Of a DNA stretch of 6,298 nucleotides, positions 1 to 5,978 are shown piece by piece (position 1 is the first letter of the stretch; each line of letters begins with the position of its first letter). Origin of the DNA: JAFAQB01 sp046724555 (GTDB lineage: Archaea; Thermoproteota; Nitrososphaeria; Nitrososphaerales; Nitrososphaeraceae); NCBI GenBank assembly GCA_046724555.1, contig JBKOWU010000334.1:1-6298 (forward strand), in the 5' to 3' direction. Under the pieces are notes generated by a model. The model was given only the letters and a program-made list of their open reading frames with translations. It ran no database searches and was not told where the DNA came from. A program made the position numbers and the translations under genes.

Positions 1-339
1 ACTGTGTACGACAGTGAATTTGACGATGAATATCACATTGCTATTGGTGAGAAATCTATAGAAAATGATCCATCTCTAATCTATATTGCTTTGATCTCAA
101 AACCTCATGGAATGCGAATGATAGTGTTTGTTGGTGAAAAAGCAAGGAGGAGAATCAAGGCAGGAATAATAGCAAAGATGGTGTGTAGCCAACTAGGAGG
201 TTCAGGAGGAGGAGATGAAAAGTTTGGTCAAGGCGGCGGTAGATTAGAAAACGATGATAACAATAATGTGATTAAGGAAAAAATAAGAGAAGCCTTACTT
301 TCGGCAGAAGAATTAATTATTAAAACTATAAGGGGATGA
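1..339 (+). CDS. alaS: Alanyl-tRNA synthetase, C-terminal fragment (5' end outside window)
   Basis: This is the end of AlaRS, the cytosolic enzyme that charges tRNA(Ala) with alanine. The frame is open from base 1, so the gene begins outside the window; the GTG at position 4 is an internal Val codon, not a start. The fragment matches the C-terminal DHHA1/C-Ala module: a strand-rich stretch (DPSLIYIALIS, then MRMIVFVGEKARRRIKAG), the glycine-rich signature GGSGGGDEKFGQGGG (bases 196-240), and a closing helix ending in KTIRG. In AlaRS this module helps hold the tRNA elbow and, in archaeal enzymes, contributes to dimerisation. A polar spacer rich in Asp and Asn (NDDNNN) follows the Gly-rich loop. 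The TGA stop overlaps the next ATG (ATGA, 336-339), which points to an operon with leuS. A free-standing DHHA1 protein or editing AlaX cannot be excluded from the fragment alone, but the pairing with leuS favours full AlaRS. Confidence 0.92.
   Translation, partial: TVYDSEFDDEYHIAIGEKSIENDPSLIYIALISKPHGMRMIVFVGEKARRRIKAGIIAKMVCSQLGGSGGGDEKFGQGGGRLENDDNNNVIKEKIREALLSAEELIIKTIRG
330..339 (+). promoter_or_regulatory. Possible Shine-Dalgarno site bearing on the leuS start
   Basis: AAGGGGATGA spans the alaS stop. It touches ATG 336 with no spacing but lies about 8-12 bases before the in-frame ATG at 348. It therefore argues either for termination-reinitiation at 336 or for a true start at 348. The resulting proteins differ by only four residues. 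Confidence 0.4.
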
Positions 340-3300
340 CAAAGAGTATGAAAAGTACAACCATTCCAGCAAGTAACAATGAAAAAGGAAAGATATTAAC
401 AAACTGGGGTTTGATTGAAGAAAAATGGAGACAAATATGGGATCAGGAAAAAATCTTTCAGTCCGATGCAGATTTTGCCAGGCAAAAATATTTTATAACT
501 GTAGCTTATCCTTATCCAAACTCTCCACAACATATTGGACATGGCAGAACATATACTCTTGCTGACACTCACGCACGTTATATGAGAATGAAAGGGTACA
601 ACGTATTGTTTCCAATGGGCTTTCACTATACAGGAACCCCTATCCTAGGAATGTCCAGGAGAGTTGCATCAGGGGATAAAGAGCTTTTAGAAACATTTCG
701 TGAAATATATCATATTTCGGATCAAGCAATAGAAAGCTTTACTGAACCTATAAGGATTGCCGACTACTTCCATAATGAGATCAAGCTTGGAATGAAGGAA
801 ATGGGTTATTCTATAGATTGGAGACGTGAATTCACTACTATAGATAAGGCATACTCAAAGTTCGTTTCCTGGCAATTTAGAACCCTGTTGAAAAAGGGAT
901 TGATAATCCAAGGCTCGCATCCAGTTGGATGGTGTCCAAAAGATGGAAACCCCGTTAGCCAGCATGATACAATTGGAGATGTCGAACCGGACTTTAATGA
1001 ATACACAATAATCAAATTTAGATTGGAAGAAGATGCTGATAACAGCGGCCTACATCGCGTAATAATTCCTATAGCAACGTTGAGGCCAGAAACGATTTAT
1101 GGTGTTACTAATTTGTGGATCAATCCGAAAATTGAATATGTTAAAGCACGAGTTGATGATGAATTATGGATTATTAGCAAAGATGCAGCCAAAAAATTAG
1201 AGCTTTTGAATCACAAAATTGTAATAGAATCTACTATAAATGGAGAAGAAATAGTTGGCAAATGCGTTAATGACCCAATCAAACAGAATTCTATTCCTTT
1301 ATGTCCAGCATCCTTCGTAGAAGCTCAAAGTGGAACTGGAATTGTGATGTCAGTACCAGCACATGCACCGTATGATTACTACGCTCTCGAAGATCTAAAA
1401 CGCAAACTTTCTGTTACCAACAGCAATTACAAATTCAAAGTGAATATCGAAAAAACGATAGTACCTATAATCATAATCGAATCAGAAGGCTATTCCAGCG
1501 ATGATAATGGTACTAGTATAATACCTGCGGCACAAATTTTAAAGAAATTCAATACAAAGGATCAGGAGGATCCAAATCTGGAAGAGGCTACTAACGAGCT
1601 GTACTCGCATGAATTTTACAAGGGTAAAATGTCTTCAAATACTGGTAAGTATGCTGGTTTATCGGTACCAGAGGCAAAAGAGAAAATAAAGAAGGAAATT
1701 ATTGCAGCCGGTTATGGGGATATAATGTTTGAATTGATAAACAAGCCTGTTAAATGTAGATGTGGTACTGAGTGTATGGTTAAACTATTAGATGATCAGT
1801 GGTTTATAAATTACGGTAATAAAGAATGGAAAGGTTTAGCACATCAATGTCTTAACCAAATGGATATTGTGCCTGAAGAACTTAGGCAGGAGTTTGAATA
1901 TGTAATTGATTGGCTAAAAGCAAGAGCATGTGCAAGAAAAACAGGACTTGGTACTAAACTGCCATGGGATCAAGATTGGATTATTGAAAGTCTATCTGAT
2001 TCTGTTATATATATGGCATATTATATTATTGCTAAATACGTTAACGATGTGAGTAATCACAAGAATAATCCTGTAATTAATGCTGACCATTTGAAAGACT
2101 CATTCTTTGATTATGTCCTGCTACGAAAAGGTGATGCTACGCAAGTTGCTGCAGAATGCAAAATCTCTAAAGCTTTAATAGATGATATAAGTAATGAACT
2201 TTCTTATTTTTATCCTTTGGATGTACGACATTCTGGAAGAGATCTTATTCCAAATCATCTATCATTTTTTATTTTTAACCATGTAGCAATTTTTGAGAAG
2301 GCTAACTGGCCTAAGAAAATTGCGGTCAATGGATCTGTATTAATGGAAGGTAAGAAAATGTCAAAATCACTCGGAAATATTATTCCACTACGATCTGCTA
2401 TTAAAGAGTACGGGGTTGACGCAATTCGTTTGGCCATATTAATCTCTGCAGAACTCTTGCAGGATGCTGACTTTTCTTTTGATATAGTGAAGGGAATACA
2501 GTCTAAGCTATATGATATTTATAATATGGCTCTTGAGCATTCACAAGAGAAGATAAATACGAACATGAAACTCAAAGAAAAGACAAATGAAGAACTTACA
2601 ATAACAGAACCTGAAGACCGGTGGCTTATTAGTAGATTGCAGTACGCCGTTGAGTATGTTACAATATCTATGGATAAATTGAGAGTTAGAGAAGCGTTAC
2701 ACATTATATTGTATTCACTTGATCGCGACTTACAATGGTATCAAAAGAGAGTCAGAACTAAAGGTAGAGAAAATTCTATTTTTACTATTTTATCTATATT
2801 TCTCAAGACTCGTATAATGATGCTTGCTCCATTTGCTCCATTCATAAGTGAGGAAATTTGGGAAAAAATTGGCTGGGACAGTAATAACACCACTAAAAAT
2901 AGTATTTTGCCAACATCCGCATCAAAATCAATCATTTTTGCAGGCTGGCCACGAGTAGATTATAATAAAAAAGATGCAGTAGCAGAAGAATCAGAACAGA
3001 TAATTATGAACTTGGCGTTTGATATTCAAAAAATAGTCAAAGTTACGAAGCTGACTCCTAAAAATATTGTTATTTATACTTCGTCGCAATGGAAACGACA
3101 CATCTATCGAAAGATACTTGCAAGTATATCGTTAGAAAATAAAACCAATTTTTCGGATCTTATGAAAGAACTTGTAAATAATCCAGAAACAGCAGCAAAA
3201 TCAAAGAGTAATCCAAACTTGATAAGAAAAATGGTAGAAGATATATTATCAGATTCGGTTGAAACAAGAAATAGAAGATTGAAATTAAAAGATGACTTTG

Positions 3301-3491
3301 ATGAAAAATTTCCTCTGTCTGATGCTAATAGATTATTATCTTTGGAGAGTGGAAATCCGGAGGCTAACGTGATTGTCTATGATGAAGAGGTAACAGAAGG
3401 TGATGATAATCATAATTTATCAAAAAAACATGATCCTAAATCAAAAGCAAAACTTGCTAGACCCTTTAAACCTGCAATTTACTTAGAATGA
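336..3491 (+). CDS. leuS: Leucyl-tRNA synthetase, archaeal type
   Basis: Class Ia synthetase that attaches leucine to tRNA(Leu) in the cytosol. Visible landmarks: AYPYPNSPQHIGHGRTYTLAD with the HIGH motif at residues 66-69; the CP1 editing domain with TLRPET (248-253) and GTGIVMSVPAHAPYDYY (333-349), whose Asp347 is the conserved editing-site Asp; a CxCG...C cluster (Cys474, 476, 480); IESLSDSVIYMAYY (550-563); YPLDVRHSGRDLIPNHL; and the KMSKS loop at 674-678. The helical anticodon-binding domain starts near EDRWLISRL (about 761) and includes LAPFAPFISEEIW. The protein ends PFKPAIYLE; in the Pyrococcus enzyme the extreme C-terminus reads the long variable arm of tRNA(Leu). At 1051 residues it is somewhat longer than the roughly 970 usual for archaeal LeuRS; an acidic, low-complexity stretch lies just before the conserved end. 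The start is taken as ATG 336, overlapping the alaS stop. ATG 348 (four codons in) is a real alternative, because the purine-rich AAGGGGATGA at 330-339 would be better spaced from it. Confidence 0.97.
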   Translation: MTKSMKSTTIPASNNEKGKILTNWGLIEEKWRQIWDQEKIFQSDADFARQKYFITVAYPYPNSPQHIGHGRTYTLADTHARYMRMKGYNVLFPMGFHYTGTPILGMSRRVASGDKELLETFREIYHISDQAIESFTEPIRIADYFHNEIKLGMKEMGYSIDWRREFTTIDKAYSKFVSWQFRTLLKKGLIIQGSHPVGWCPKDGNPVSQHDTIGDVEPDFNEYTIIKFRLEEDADNSGLHRVIIPIATLRPETIYGVTNLWINPKIEYVKARVDDELWIISKDAAKKLELLNHKIVIESTINGEEIVGKCVNDPIKQNSIPLCPASFVEAQSGTGIVMSVPAHAPYDYYALEDLKRKLSVTNSNYKFKVNIEKTIVPIIIIESEGYSSDDNGTSIIPAAQILKKFNTKDQEDPNLEEATNELYSHEFYKGKMSSNTGKYAGLSVPEAKEKIKKEIIAAGYGDIMFELINKPVKCRCGTECMVKLLDDQWFINYGNKEWKGLAHQCLNQMDIVPEELRQEFEYVIDWLKARACARKTGLGTKLPWDQDWIIESLSDSVIYMAYYIIAKYVNDVSNHKNNPVINADHLKDSFFDYVLLRKGDATQVAAECKISKALIDDISNELSYFYPLDVRHSGRDLIPNHLSFFIFNHVAIFEKANWPKKIAVNGSVLMEGKKMSKSLGNIIPLRSAIKEYGVDAIRLAILISAELLQDADFSFDIVKGIQSKLYDIYNMALEHSQEKINTNMKLKEKTNEELTITEPEDRWLISRLQYAVEYVTISMDKLRVREALHIILYSLDRDLQWYQKRVRTKGRENSIFTILSIFLKTRIMMLAPFAPFISEEIWEKIGWDSNNTTKNSILPTSASKSIIFAGWPRVDYNKKDAVAEESEQIIMNLAFDIQKIVKVTKLTPKNIVIYTSSQWKRHIYRKILASISLENKTNFSDLMKELVNNPETAAKSKSNPNLIRKMVEDILSDSVETRNRRLKLKDDFDEKFPLSDANRLLSLESGNPEANVIVYDEEVTEGDDNHNLSKKHDPKSKAKLARPFKPAIYLE

Positions 3492-3518
3492 TATATTGTG
3501 ATTTAATATCTACTTTCG

Positions 3519-3707
3519 TCAGGTTTCTCTTTTCTTTCTCCGATTCCTAACAATAACAACTGAAGAAATTAGATATACTGAAAATCCTGCAATAGCCATT
3601 ATTAGCCCATAAAGTTCAAAGGATCCCCTTCTCATATAGGTTCCAATACCCACAAATATAGCTCCTACAAACAGTAATGCCAGGCCGGCTCGAGCAGAAC
3701 CTGGCAT
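3519..3707 (-). CDS. Small two-helix membrane protein, unknown function
   Basis: A 62-residue hydrophobic protein. From the ATG at 3707, residues about 7-24 (AGLALLFVGAIFVGIGTY) form one membrane helix. A short loop MRRGSFE follows, then a second helix at about 32-54 (LYGLIMAIAGFSVYLISS and on), and a strongly basic tail RNRRKKRET. The clustered Arg/Lys at the C-terminus suggests that end is cytoplasmic. An in-frame TTG at 3725 would add six residues, but ATG 3707 has AAAGGA seven bases upstream on its strand, so I prefer the ATG. The gene converges on leuS with 27 bases between them and diverges from the flavoprotein gene. I do not recognise the family; small conserved membrane proteins of this type are common in thaumarchaea. 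The sequence gives no catalytic or binding motif. Confidence 0.82.
   Translation of the reverse strand: MPGSARAGLALLFVGAIFVGIGTYMRRGSFELYGLIMAIAGFSVYLISSVVIVRNRRKKRET
3521..3541 (+). terminator. T-rich candidate terminator for the alaS-leuS operon
   Basis: A pyrimidine tract (aggtttctcttttctttctc) begins about 30 bases after the leuS stop. Archaeal intrinsic termination works on T-rich non-template stretches without needing a hairpin, so this is a reasonable end for the operon. It overlaps the 3' end of the convergent membrane-protein gene, where the same bases read on the other strand encode the basic RKKRE tail; the T-richness may therefore simply reflect those codons. Confidence 0.35.
3677..3707 (-). 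promoter_or_regulatory. GC-rich hairpin enclosing the start codon of the membrane protein
   Basis: The arms ATGCCAGG (3677-3684) and CCTGGCAT (3700-3707) are perfect reverse complements, with a 15-base loop that itself contains the palindrome GCTCGAGC. On the minus-strand mRNA the first arm is the start codon plus the next five bases, so the AUG would be base-paired while the Shine-Dalgarno stays free. The pairing is seen directly; a role in translation control is inference. Confidence 0.45.
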
Positions 3708-3714
3708 ATGAATT

Positions 3715-3720
3715 TCCTTT
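3715..3720 (-). promoter_or_regulatory. Shine-Dalgarno site fixing the membrane-protein start
   Basis: AAAGGA on the minus strand lies seven bases before ATG 3707, a good spacing. It supports that start over the upstream TTG at 3725. It is one of the few convincing ribosome sites in the window. Confidence 0.55.
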
Positions 3721-3738
3721 GGCAACTCTACTGCCTTC

Positions 3739-3747
3739 TATTATATC
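3739..3747 (-). promoter_or_regulatory. Candidate TATA box for the membrane-protein gene
   Basis: GATATAATA on the minus strand is centred about 36 bases before ATG 3707. A start roughly 25 bases downstream would give a very short leader, barely covering the AAAGGA site, so the real start may be a few bases further upstream. No other TATA-like sequence is as close. Confidence 0.4.
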
Positions 3748-3784
3748 AGACAGATGTGTTATGGATAATATCAACATTGTCAAT

Positions 3785-3794
3785 CCTTTTATTC
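3785..3794 (+). promoter_or_regulatory. Weak candidate TATA box for the flavoprotein gene
   Basis: CCTTTTATTC is centred about 33 bases before ATG 3823, which would put the transcript start within several bases of the start codon. There is no clear Shine-Dalgarno, in line with a near-leaderless message. An alternative AT element, GGATAATATCA at 3763-3773, would give a longer leader. Confidence 0.28.
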
Positions 3795-3822
3795 AAGAAA
3801 GAAATAACCCTCTTTGCATCAA

Positions 3823-4875
3823 ATGAAAATTGCAGTAGTAGGCATAGGAGTTGCAGGAGCCTATCTTATGAACAAATTGAGCGACGACCATGATAATCGG
3901 GTAGTAGGCTTTGAAAGAATGCCAGAAGCCCAACATGATGCCGTTTGTGCATGGGCGACATGCGAAAATGTGATGTCATCTTTAGTAAAGAATTGTGGTA
4001 TACATTTTGATGATTATGTCTTGCATAAAGGAAACCATATGAGGGTAGATGTTAATAGCAAAGGTGGCAATAATCGTGGCAGTGATGACAATGCTATAGA
4101 TATTTCTCTAAAAGGGATGGTTGCCTATGATAAATTAAAACTAATTCGGGATATGATAAAAGGCACAGAAATTGAATTTGGAAAAGTACCAAAAAAGGAG
4201 AACCTTGAATCGGATTTTGATGTTATAATTGATTCAACCGGTTTTCATAGAAACTACCTTCCAAAGATAAAAAATGAAATGTGGATACCGTGTGTACAAT
4301 ACAAGGTAAAGTATGATTTAGACAAGACTCCGTTTGATGACTTTTATTTGAAAGCGTTTCCTTCAATGAATGGTTATTTCTGGTATTTTCCACTTGGCAA
4401 TGGTTATGCACATATAGGAGCAGGAGACTTTGAAAGAAAAAGCAGTAATAAATTCGTTGATGAATTCCTAAAAAAATACGAATGCAAAATTATAAAGAAA
4501 GTCGGAAGACCTGTTCGAATTAGTCCACCGGTACAATGTGAACCATTCATAGATAATAGAAAGTCAGTTGGTGTAGGTGAATCTATAGGGACCGTATATC
4601 CATTGCTCGGTGAAGGTATTATTCCTGCAACATGGTGTGCAGAACTTTTTGTACAACACTTGTATGACACAAAATCTTATAGACAGGCAGTGCTGAACAA
4701 GTTCAAAATTTATGCTTTAGTATTTAAATTTATCAAGATGAAGATAGCAAGGAAGTTCAATATGGTAAGACATGTTTATGATTTATTATTGATATATAAC
4801 CACATGAAAAGAGAAGAAGACCGTTACGGGATGCAAGTCAAGCTAACAGATATGATGAAGATAGCAAAAATTTGA
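3823..4875 (+). CDS. FAD-dependent oxidoreductase, geranylgeranyl reductase family
   Basis: Family members use FAD to saturate double bonds of geranylgeranyl chains, in archaea chiefly those of membrane ether lipids, at the membrane surface. The protein opens with a Rossmann beta-alpha-beta dinucleotide site (MKIAVVGIGVAGAY, GxGxxG at residues 7-12). Next come two cysteines, C42 and C47, in the region where the family has a conserved Cys, and IIDSTGF, the second FAD strand. The family's substrate-side motif is GYFWYFPLGNGYAHIGAG (184-201). A C-terminal FAD segment GVGESIGTVYPLLGEGI (250-266) follows. That last motif is usually GDAAG...P..GEGI; here GESIG replaces GDAAG. At 350 residues it is a little shorter than well-studied relatives (about 400). 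ATG 3823 is chosen because the nucleotide-binding strand follows at once; TTG 3814 would add only three residues. The actual substrate (lipid, quinone or other isoprenoid) cannot be told from sequence. It has its own transcription unit, divergent from the membrane protein. Confidence 0.85.
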   Translation: MKIAVVGIGVAGAYLMNKLSDDHDNRVVGFERMPEAQHDAVCAWATCENVMSSLVKNCGIHFDDYVLHKGNHMRVDVNSKGGNNRGSDDNAIDISLKGMVAYDKLKLIRDMIKGTEIEFGKVPKKENLESDFDVIIDSTGFHRNYLPKIKNEMWIPCVQYKVKYDLDKTPFDDFYLKAFPSMNGYFWYFPLGNGYAHIGAGDFERKSSNKFVDEFLKKYECKIIKKVGRPVRISPPVQCEPFIDNRKSVGVGESIGTVYPLLGEGIIPATWCAELFVQHLYDTKSYRQAVLNKFKIYALVFKFIKMKIARKFNMVRHVYDLLLIYNHMKREEDRYGMQVKLTDMMKIAKI

Positions 4876-5080
4876 GATAATATAAAGAGAAGAAATGAAA
4901 GTAAATGAAATTTAAAAGCACAAGTATTATACATCTCATACGTAGATTCTAAAATAGAAAGATTTTGTCAAAATCGATGTTGAAATAAAGCAATCAGTAA
5001 CTCTAGTATAGATAGATATTGAAAATTACAACTTTAATTATATAGCCAGATAACTTGAAAATAGCGAAGGAATATCGCTG

Positions 5081-5094
5081 AACATCTTCTAATA
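5081..5094 (+). repeat. 14-base motif copy 1 (AACATCTTCTAATA)
   Basis: It is the exact reverse complement of 5660-5673. It lies 84 bases before the zinc-ribbon ATG and 14 bases after an ATAGCG element (5061-5066), directly behind a five-pair hairpin. Read on the plus strand it points toward the zinc-ribbon gene, as copy 2 points toward the other zinc gene. Confidence 0.6.
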
Positions 5095-5150
5095 GTGATA
5101 ATGACACCAACTTAGGTTCATGAATGATGATTAAATGAAGAGAAATGTAG

Positions 5151-5158
5151 ATATTTTG
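5151..5158 (+). promoter_or_regulatory. Candidate TATA box for the zinc-ribbon gene
   Basis: ATATTTTG is centred about 25 bases before ATG 5179, exactly where a TATA box would sit for a leaderless message. No Shine-Dalgarno is present before that ATG, which fits leaderless translation. Confidence 0.4.
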
Positions 5159-5178
5159 CTCAAACTAATTATGATTAT

Positions 5179-5349
5179 ATGGTTATTGAAGCTAAGTGCC
5201 CACAGTGCGGAAAAAGAGCAGAAATTAAAGAAGATATGTCTGAAGTGGAGTGCAAACAATGTGGTTTTCATGTTTTATACGATGAGTATATTGAGATAAT
5301 GAAAGGAAGAGCAGTAAATATGGCTGATGATTTCCAAATGAACTGGTAA
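5179..5349 (+). CDS. 56-residue zinc-ribbon protein
   Basis: The protein starts MVIEAKCPQCGKRAEIKED, carries a second knuckle CKQCGFHVLYDEY and ends in ADDFQMNW. Four cysteines (C7, C10, C25, C28) in a CPxCG-x14-CxxCG arrangement form a typical zinc ribbon. The tail, about 28 residues (YIEIMKGRAVNMADDF...), is mixed charged and amphipathic with no further metal ligands. The frame is open upstream to a stop at 5128-5130, but ATG 5179 is the first ATG. The CxxCG...VLYDE turn resembles RNA polymerase subunit Rpo12, but the tail differs, so I do not call it that. A nucleic-acid or protein-binding role is the usual guess for such ribbons; nothing here proves it. It faces another tiny zinc protein across 159 bases. 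A competing 42-codon frame from ATG 5171 lacks any such pattern. Confidence 0.8.
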   Translation: MVIEAKCPQCGKRAEIKEDMSEVECKQCGFHVLYDEYIEIMKGRAVNMADDFQMNW

Positions 5350-5380
5350 GAAAGGCTTATACTGACAAGCATCATTAGCG

Positions 5381-5387
5381 TCTTTTT
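5381..5387 (+). terminator. T-run, likely terminator of the zinc-ribbon gene
   Basis: TCTTTTT starts about 30 bases after the stop at 5349. Archaeal RNA polymerase often stops at such runs without a hairpin, and the position suits the end of this short transcript. Confidence 0.38.
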
Positions 5388-5415
5388 AATTGAAATATTT
5401 TGTGGAATTAAAAAA

Positions 5416-5422
5416 TTTATAA
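5416..5422 (+). promoter_or_regulatory. Orphan TATA-like box
   Basis: AAAAAATTTATAAGT (5409-5423) is a good match to an archaeal TATA box with an A-rich upstream flank, but no coding frame follows on the plus strand. A transcript from about 5445 would either stop at the palindrome and T-run at 5455-5482 or run antisense through the second zinc gene. The match could be chance in AT-rich DNA. Confidence 0.25.
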
Positions 5423-5454
5423 GTACAGAAAGGCAGTTTGCTATCGAATTGATA

Positions 5455-5482
5455 ATTCTTTTAAAGAATAAAGAAATTTTTT
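5455..5482. terminator. Palindrome plus T-run between the convergent zinc genes
   Basis: ATTCTTT-T-AAAGAAT (5455-5469) is a perfect palindrome able to form a five-pair stem with a five-base loop, followed by TTTTTT at 5477-5482 on the plus strand. On the minus strand the same segment reads TTTCTTTATTCTTT, also T-rich, after the stop of the minus-strand zinc gene. It could end transcripts from both sides. Confidence 0.35.
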
Positions 5483-5508
5483 CGGATTCTTCGGCAGTAT
5501 GTGAATAA

Positions 5509-5652
5509 TTACCAAAAGCTACCTTTATCTGAGCATGTTAGCTCAGCACCACAATTATCGCAGCGAACATGACATGTTTGAATGTAAGTCATTATAAAGC
5601 CGCAGCGAAGACATTCTATGTTCTTTTCCTTGGATACTATTTTCGAACGCAT
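5509..5652 (-). CDS. 47-residue Cys/His-rich zinc protein
   Basis: It starts MRSKIVSKEKNIECLRCG and ends SDKGSFW. Metal ligands: CLRCG (C14, C17), CHVRCDNCG (C27, H28, C31, C34) and C40, giving six Cys and one His in CxxCG-x8-CHxxCxxCG-x5-C. Seven potential ligands are more than one zinc needs, so either two sites share ligands or one or two residues are not ligands. The start is secure: an in-frame TAA lies four codons upstream of ATG 5652 and no other start codon falls between. There is no Shine-Dalgarno. The pattern resembles small zinc proteins common in thaumarchaea, ending in a DKG-aromatic tail; I do not know a function. It converges on the 56-residue zinc ribbon, and its leader carries a 14-base motif also found upstream of that gene. 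This gene is short enough to be missed by ordinary gene callers. Confidence 0.78.
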   Translation of the reverse strand: MRSKIVSKEKNIECLRCGFIMTYIQTCHVRCDNCGAELTCSDKGSFW

Positions 5653-5659
5653 TTCACAG

Positions 5660-5673
5660 TATTAGAAGATGTT
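5660..5673 (-). repeat. 14-base motif copy 2 in the leader of the small zinc gene
   Basis: On the minus strand it reads AACATCTTCTAATA, identical to copy 1, ending seven bases before ATG 5652. It lies 11 bases after ATAGCG of the TATA region, so the expected transcript start falls inside it. Confidence 0.6.
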
Positions 5674-5686
5674 GAATCAAAATACG

Positions 5687-5693
5687 CTATAAA
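5687..5693 (-). promoter_or_regulatory. Candidate TATA box for the 47-residue zinc gene
   Basis: TTTATAG on the minus strand is centred about 38 bases before ATG 5652. A start about 25 bases on would fall in the 14-base motif, leaving a leader of roughly 12 bases. Confidence 0.42.
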
Positions 5694-5731
5694 CTTTATT
5701 CTTATATCTTCCTGCTGATCTAATAAATGTG

Positions 5732-5771
5732 CTAGAAGGTGTGGAATGTAGAACAACTCGACAACTTCTAG
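5732..5771. repeat. Imperfect inverted repeat containing two ACANCTTCTA copies
   Basis: CTAGAAGGTGT (5732-5742) pairs with ACAACTTCTAG (5761-5771): seven pairs, one G/A mismatch, then three pairs, around an 18-base loop. Each arm carries a loose copy of the core of the 14-base motif (5733-5742 on the minus strand, 5761-5770 on the plus strand). It may be a structured RNA, or two opposed sites for a dimeric regulator; neither is shown. Confidence 0.4.
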
Positions 5772-5969
5772 AATTTTCAACCGTCAGAGTAACTGAAATG
5801 AAGCATGAAAACATAGAATAAATATAAAGTAATGTCCATCAAACCATATATCAAGCTGGATGAAGATTGTTTGCCTAAAATAGCACAAACAACCTAGGGT
5901 GAAATTAGACGTGCCATCTACTTATTGATATAGTGTCAGGAAGGTCGTATCAATACTCCTACACAAAGA

Positions 5970-5978
5970 TTAATTAAA
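5970..5978 (+). promoter_or_regulatory. Candidate TATA box for the eS6 gene
   Basis: TTAATTAAA, preceded by purine-rich ACAAAGA, is centred about 28 bases before TTG 6002. This spacing predicts a leaderless or nearly leaderless transcript, in keeping with the lack of a Shine-Dalgarno before the start. Confidence 0.45.

Larger units (their letters stand above)
4876..5178. other. Intergenic stretch, no gene found
   Basis: I find no credible coding frame or tRNA here. It is AT-rich and begins with purine-rich, repetitive text (aaatgaaagtaaatgaaa). It contains a small AT hairpin GATTTT-gtc-AAAATC at 4961-4975, which could end the flavoprotein transcript though no T-run follows. A second hairpin, AGCGA-aggaata-TCGCT at 5063-5079, is followed immediately by the 14-base repeated motif at 5081-5094. 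The last 30 bases hold the zinc-ribbon promoter. Confidence 0.6.

Noticed and set aside
191..216. Strong Shine-Dalgarno-like AGGAGG runs
   Set aside because: They are codons for the Gly-rich AlaRS signature, with no start of a credible gene behind them.
3708..3893. Plus-strand 61-codon frame across the divergent promoter region
   Set aside because: It overlaps the start of the flavoprotein gene in another frame and the product looks random.
4404..4670. Minus-strand 88-codon frame inside the flavoprotein gene
   Set aside because: It lies wholly opposite a gene with recognised motifs; other minus-strand frames inside leuS (396-626, 806-1015, 2255-2437, 2519-2704, 2741-2935) and at 4223-4411 are rejected for the same reason.
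5124..5130. ATGATGA, a perfect C box for a C/D guide RNA
   Set aside because: No CTGA D box lies at a usable distance downstream, and no terminal stem is visible.
5171..5299. 42-codon frame from ATG 5171
   Set aside because: It overlaps the zinc ribbon in another frame and lacks the CPxCG/CxxCG pattern, which is far better evidence for the 5179 frame.
5923..5955. Inverted repeat TATTGATA...TATCAATA upstream of eS6
   Set aside because: Eight AT-rich pairs within about 30 bases are expected by chance in a region of this length and composition.
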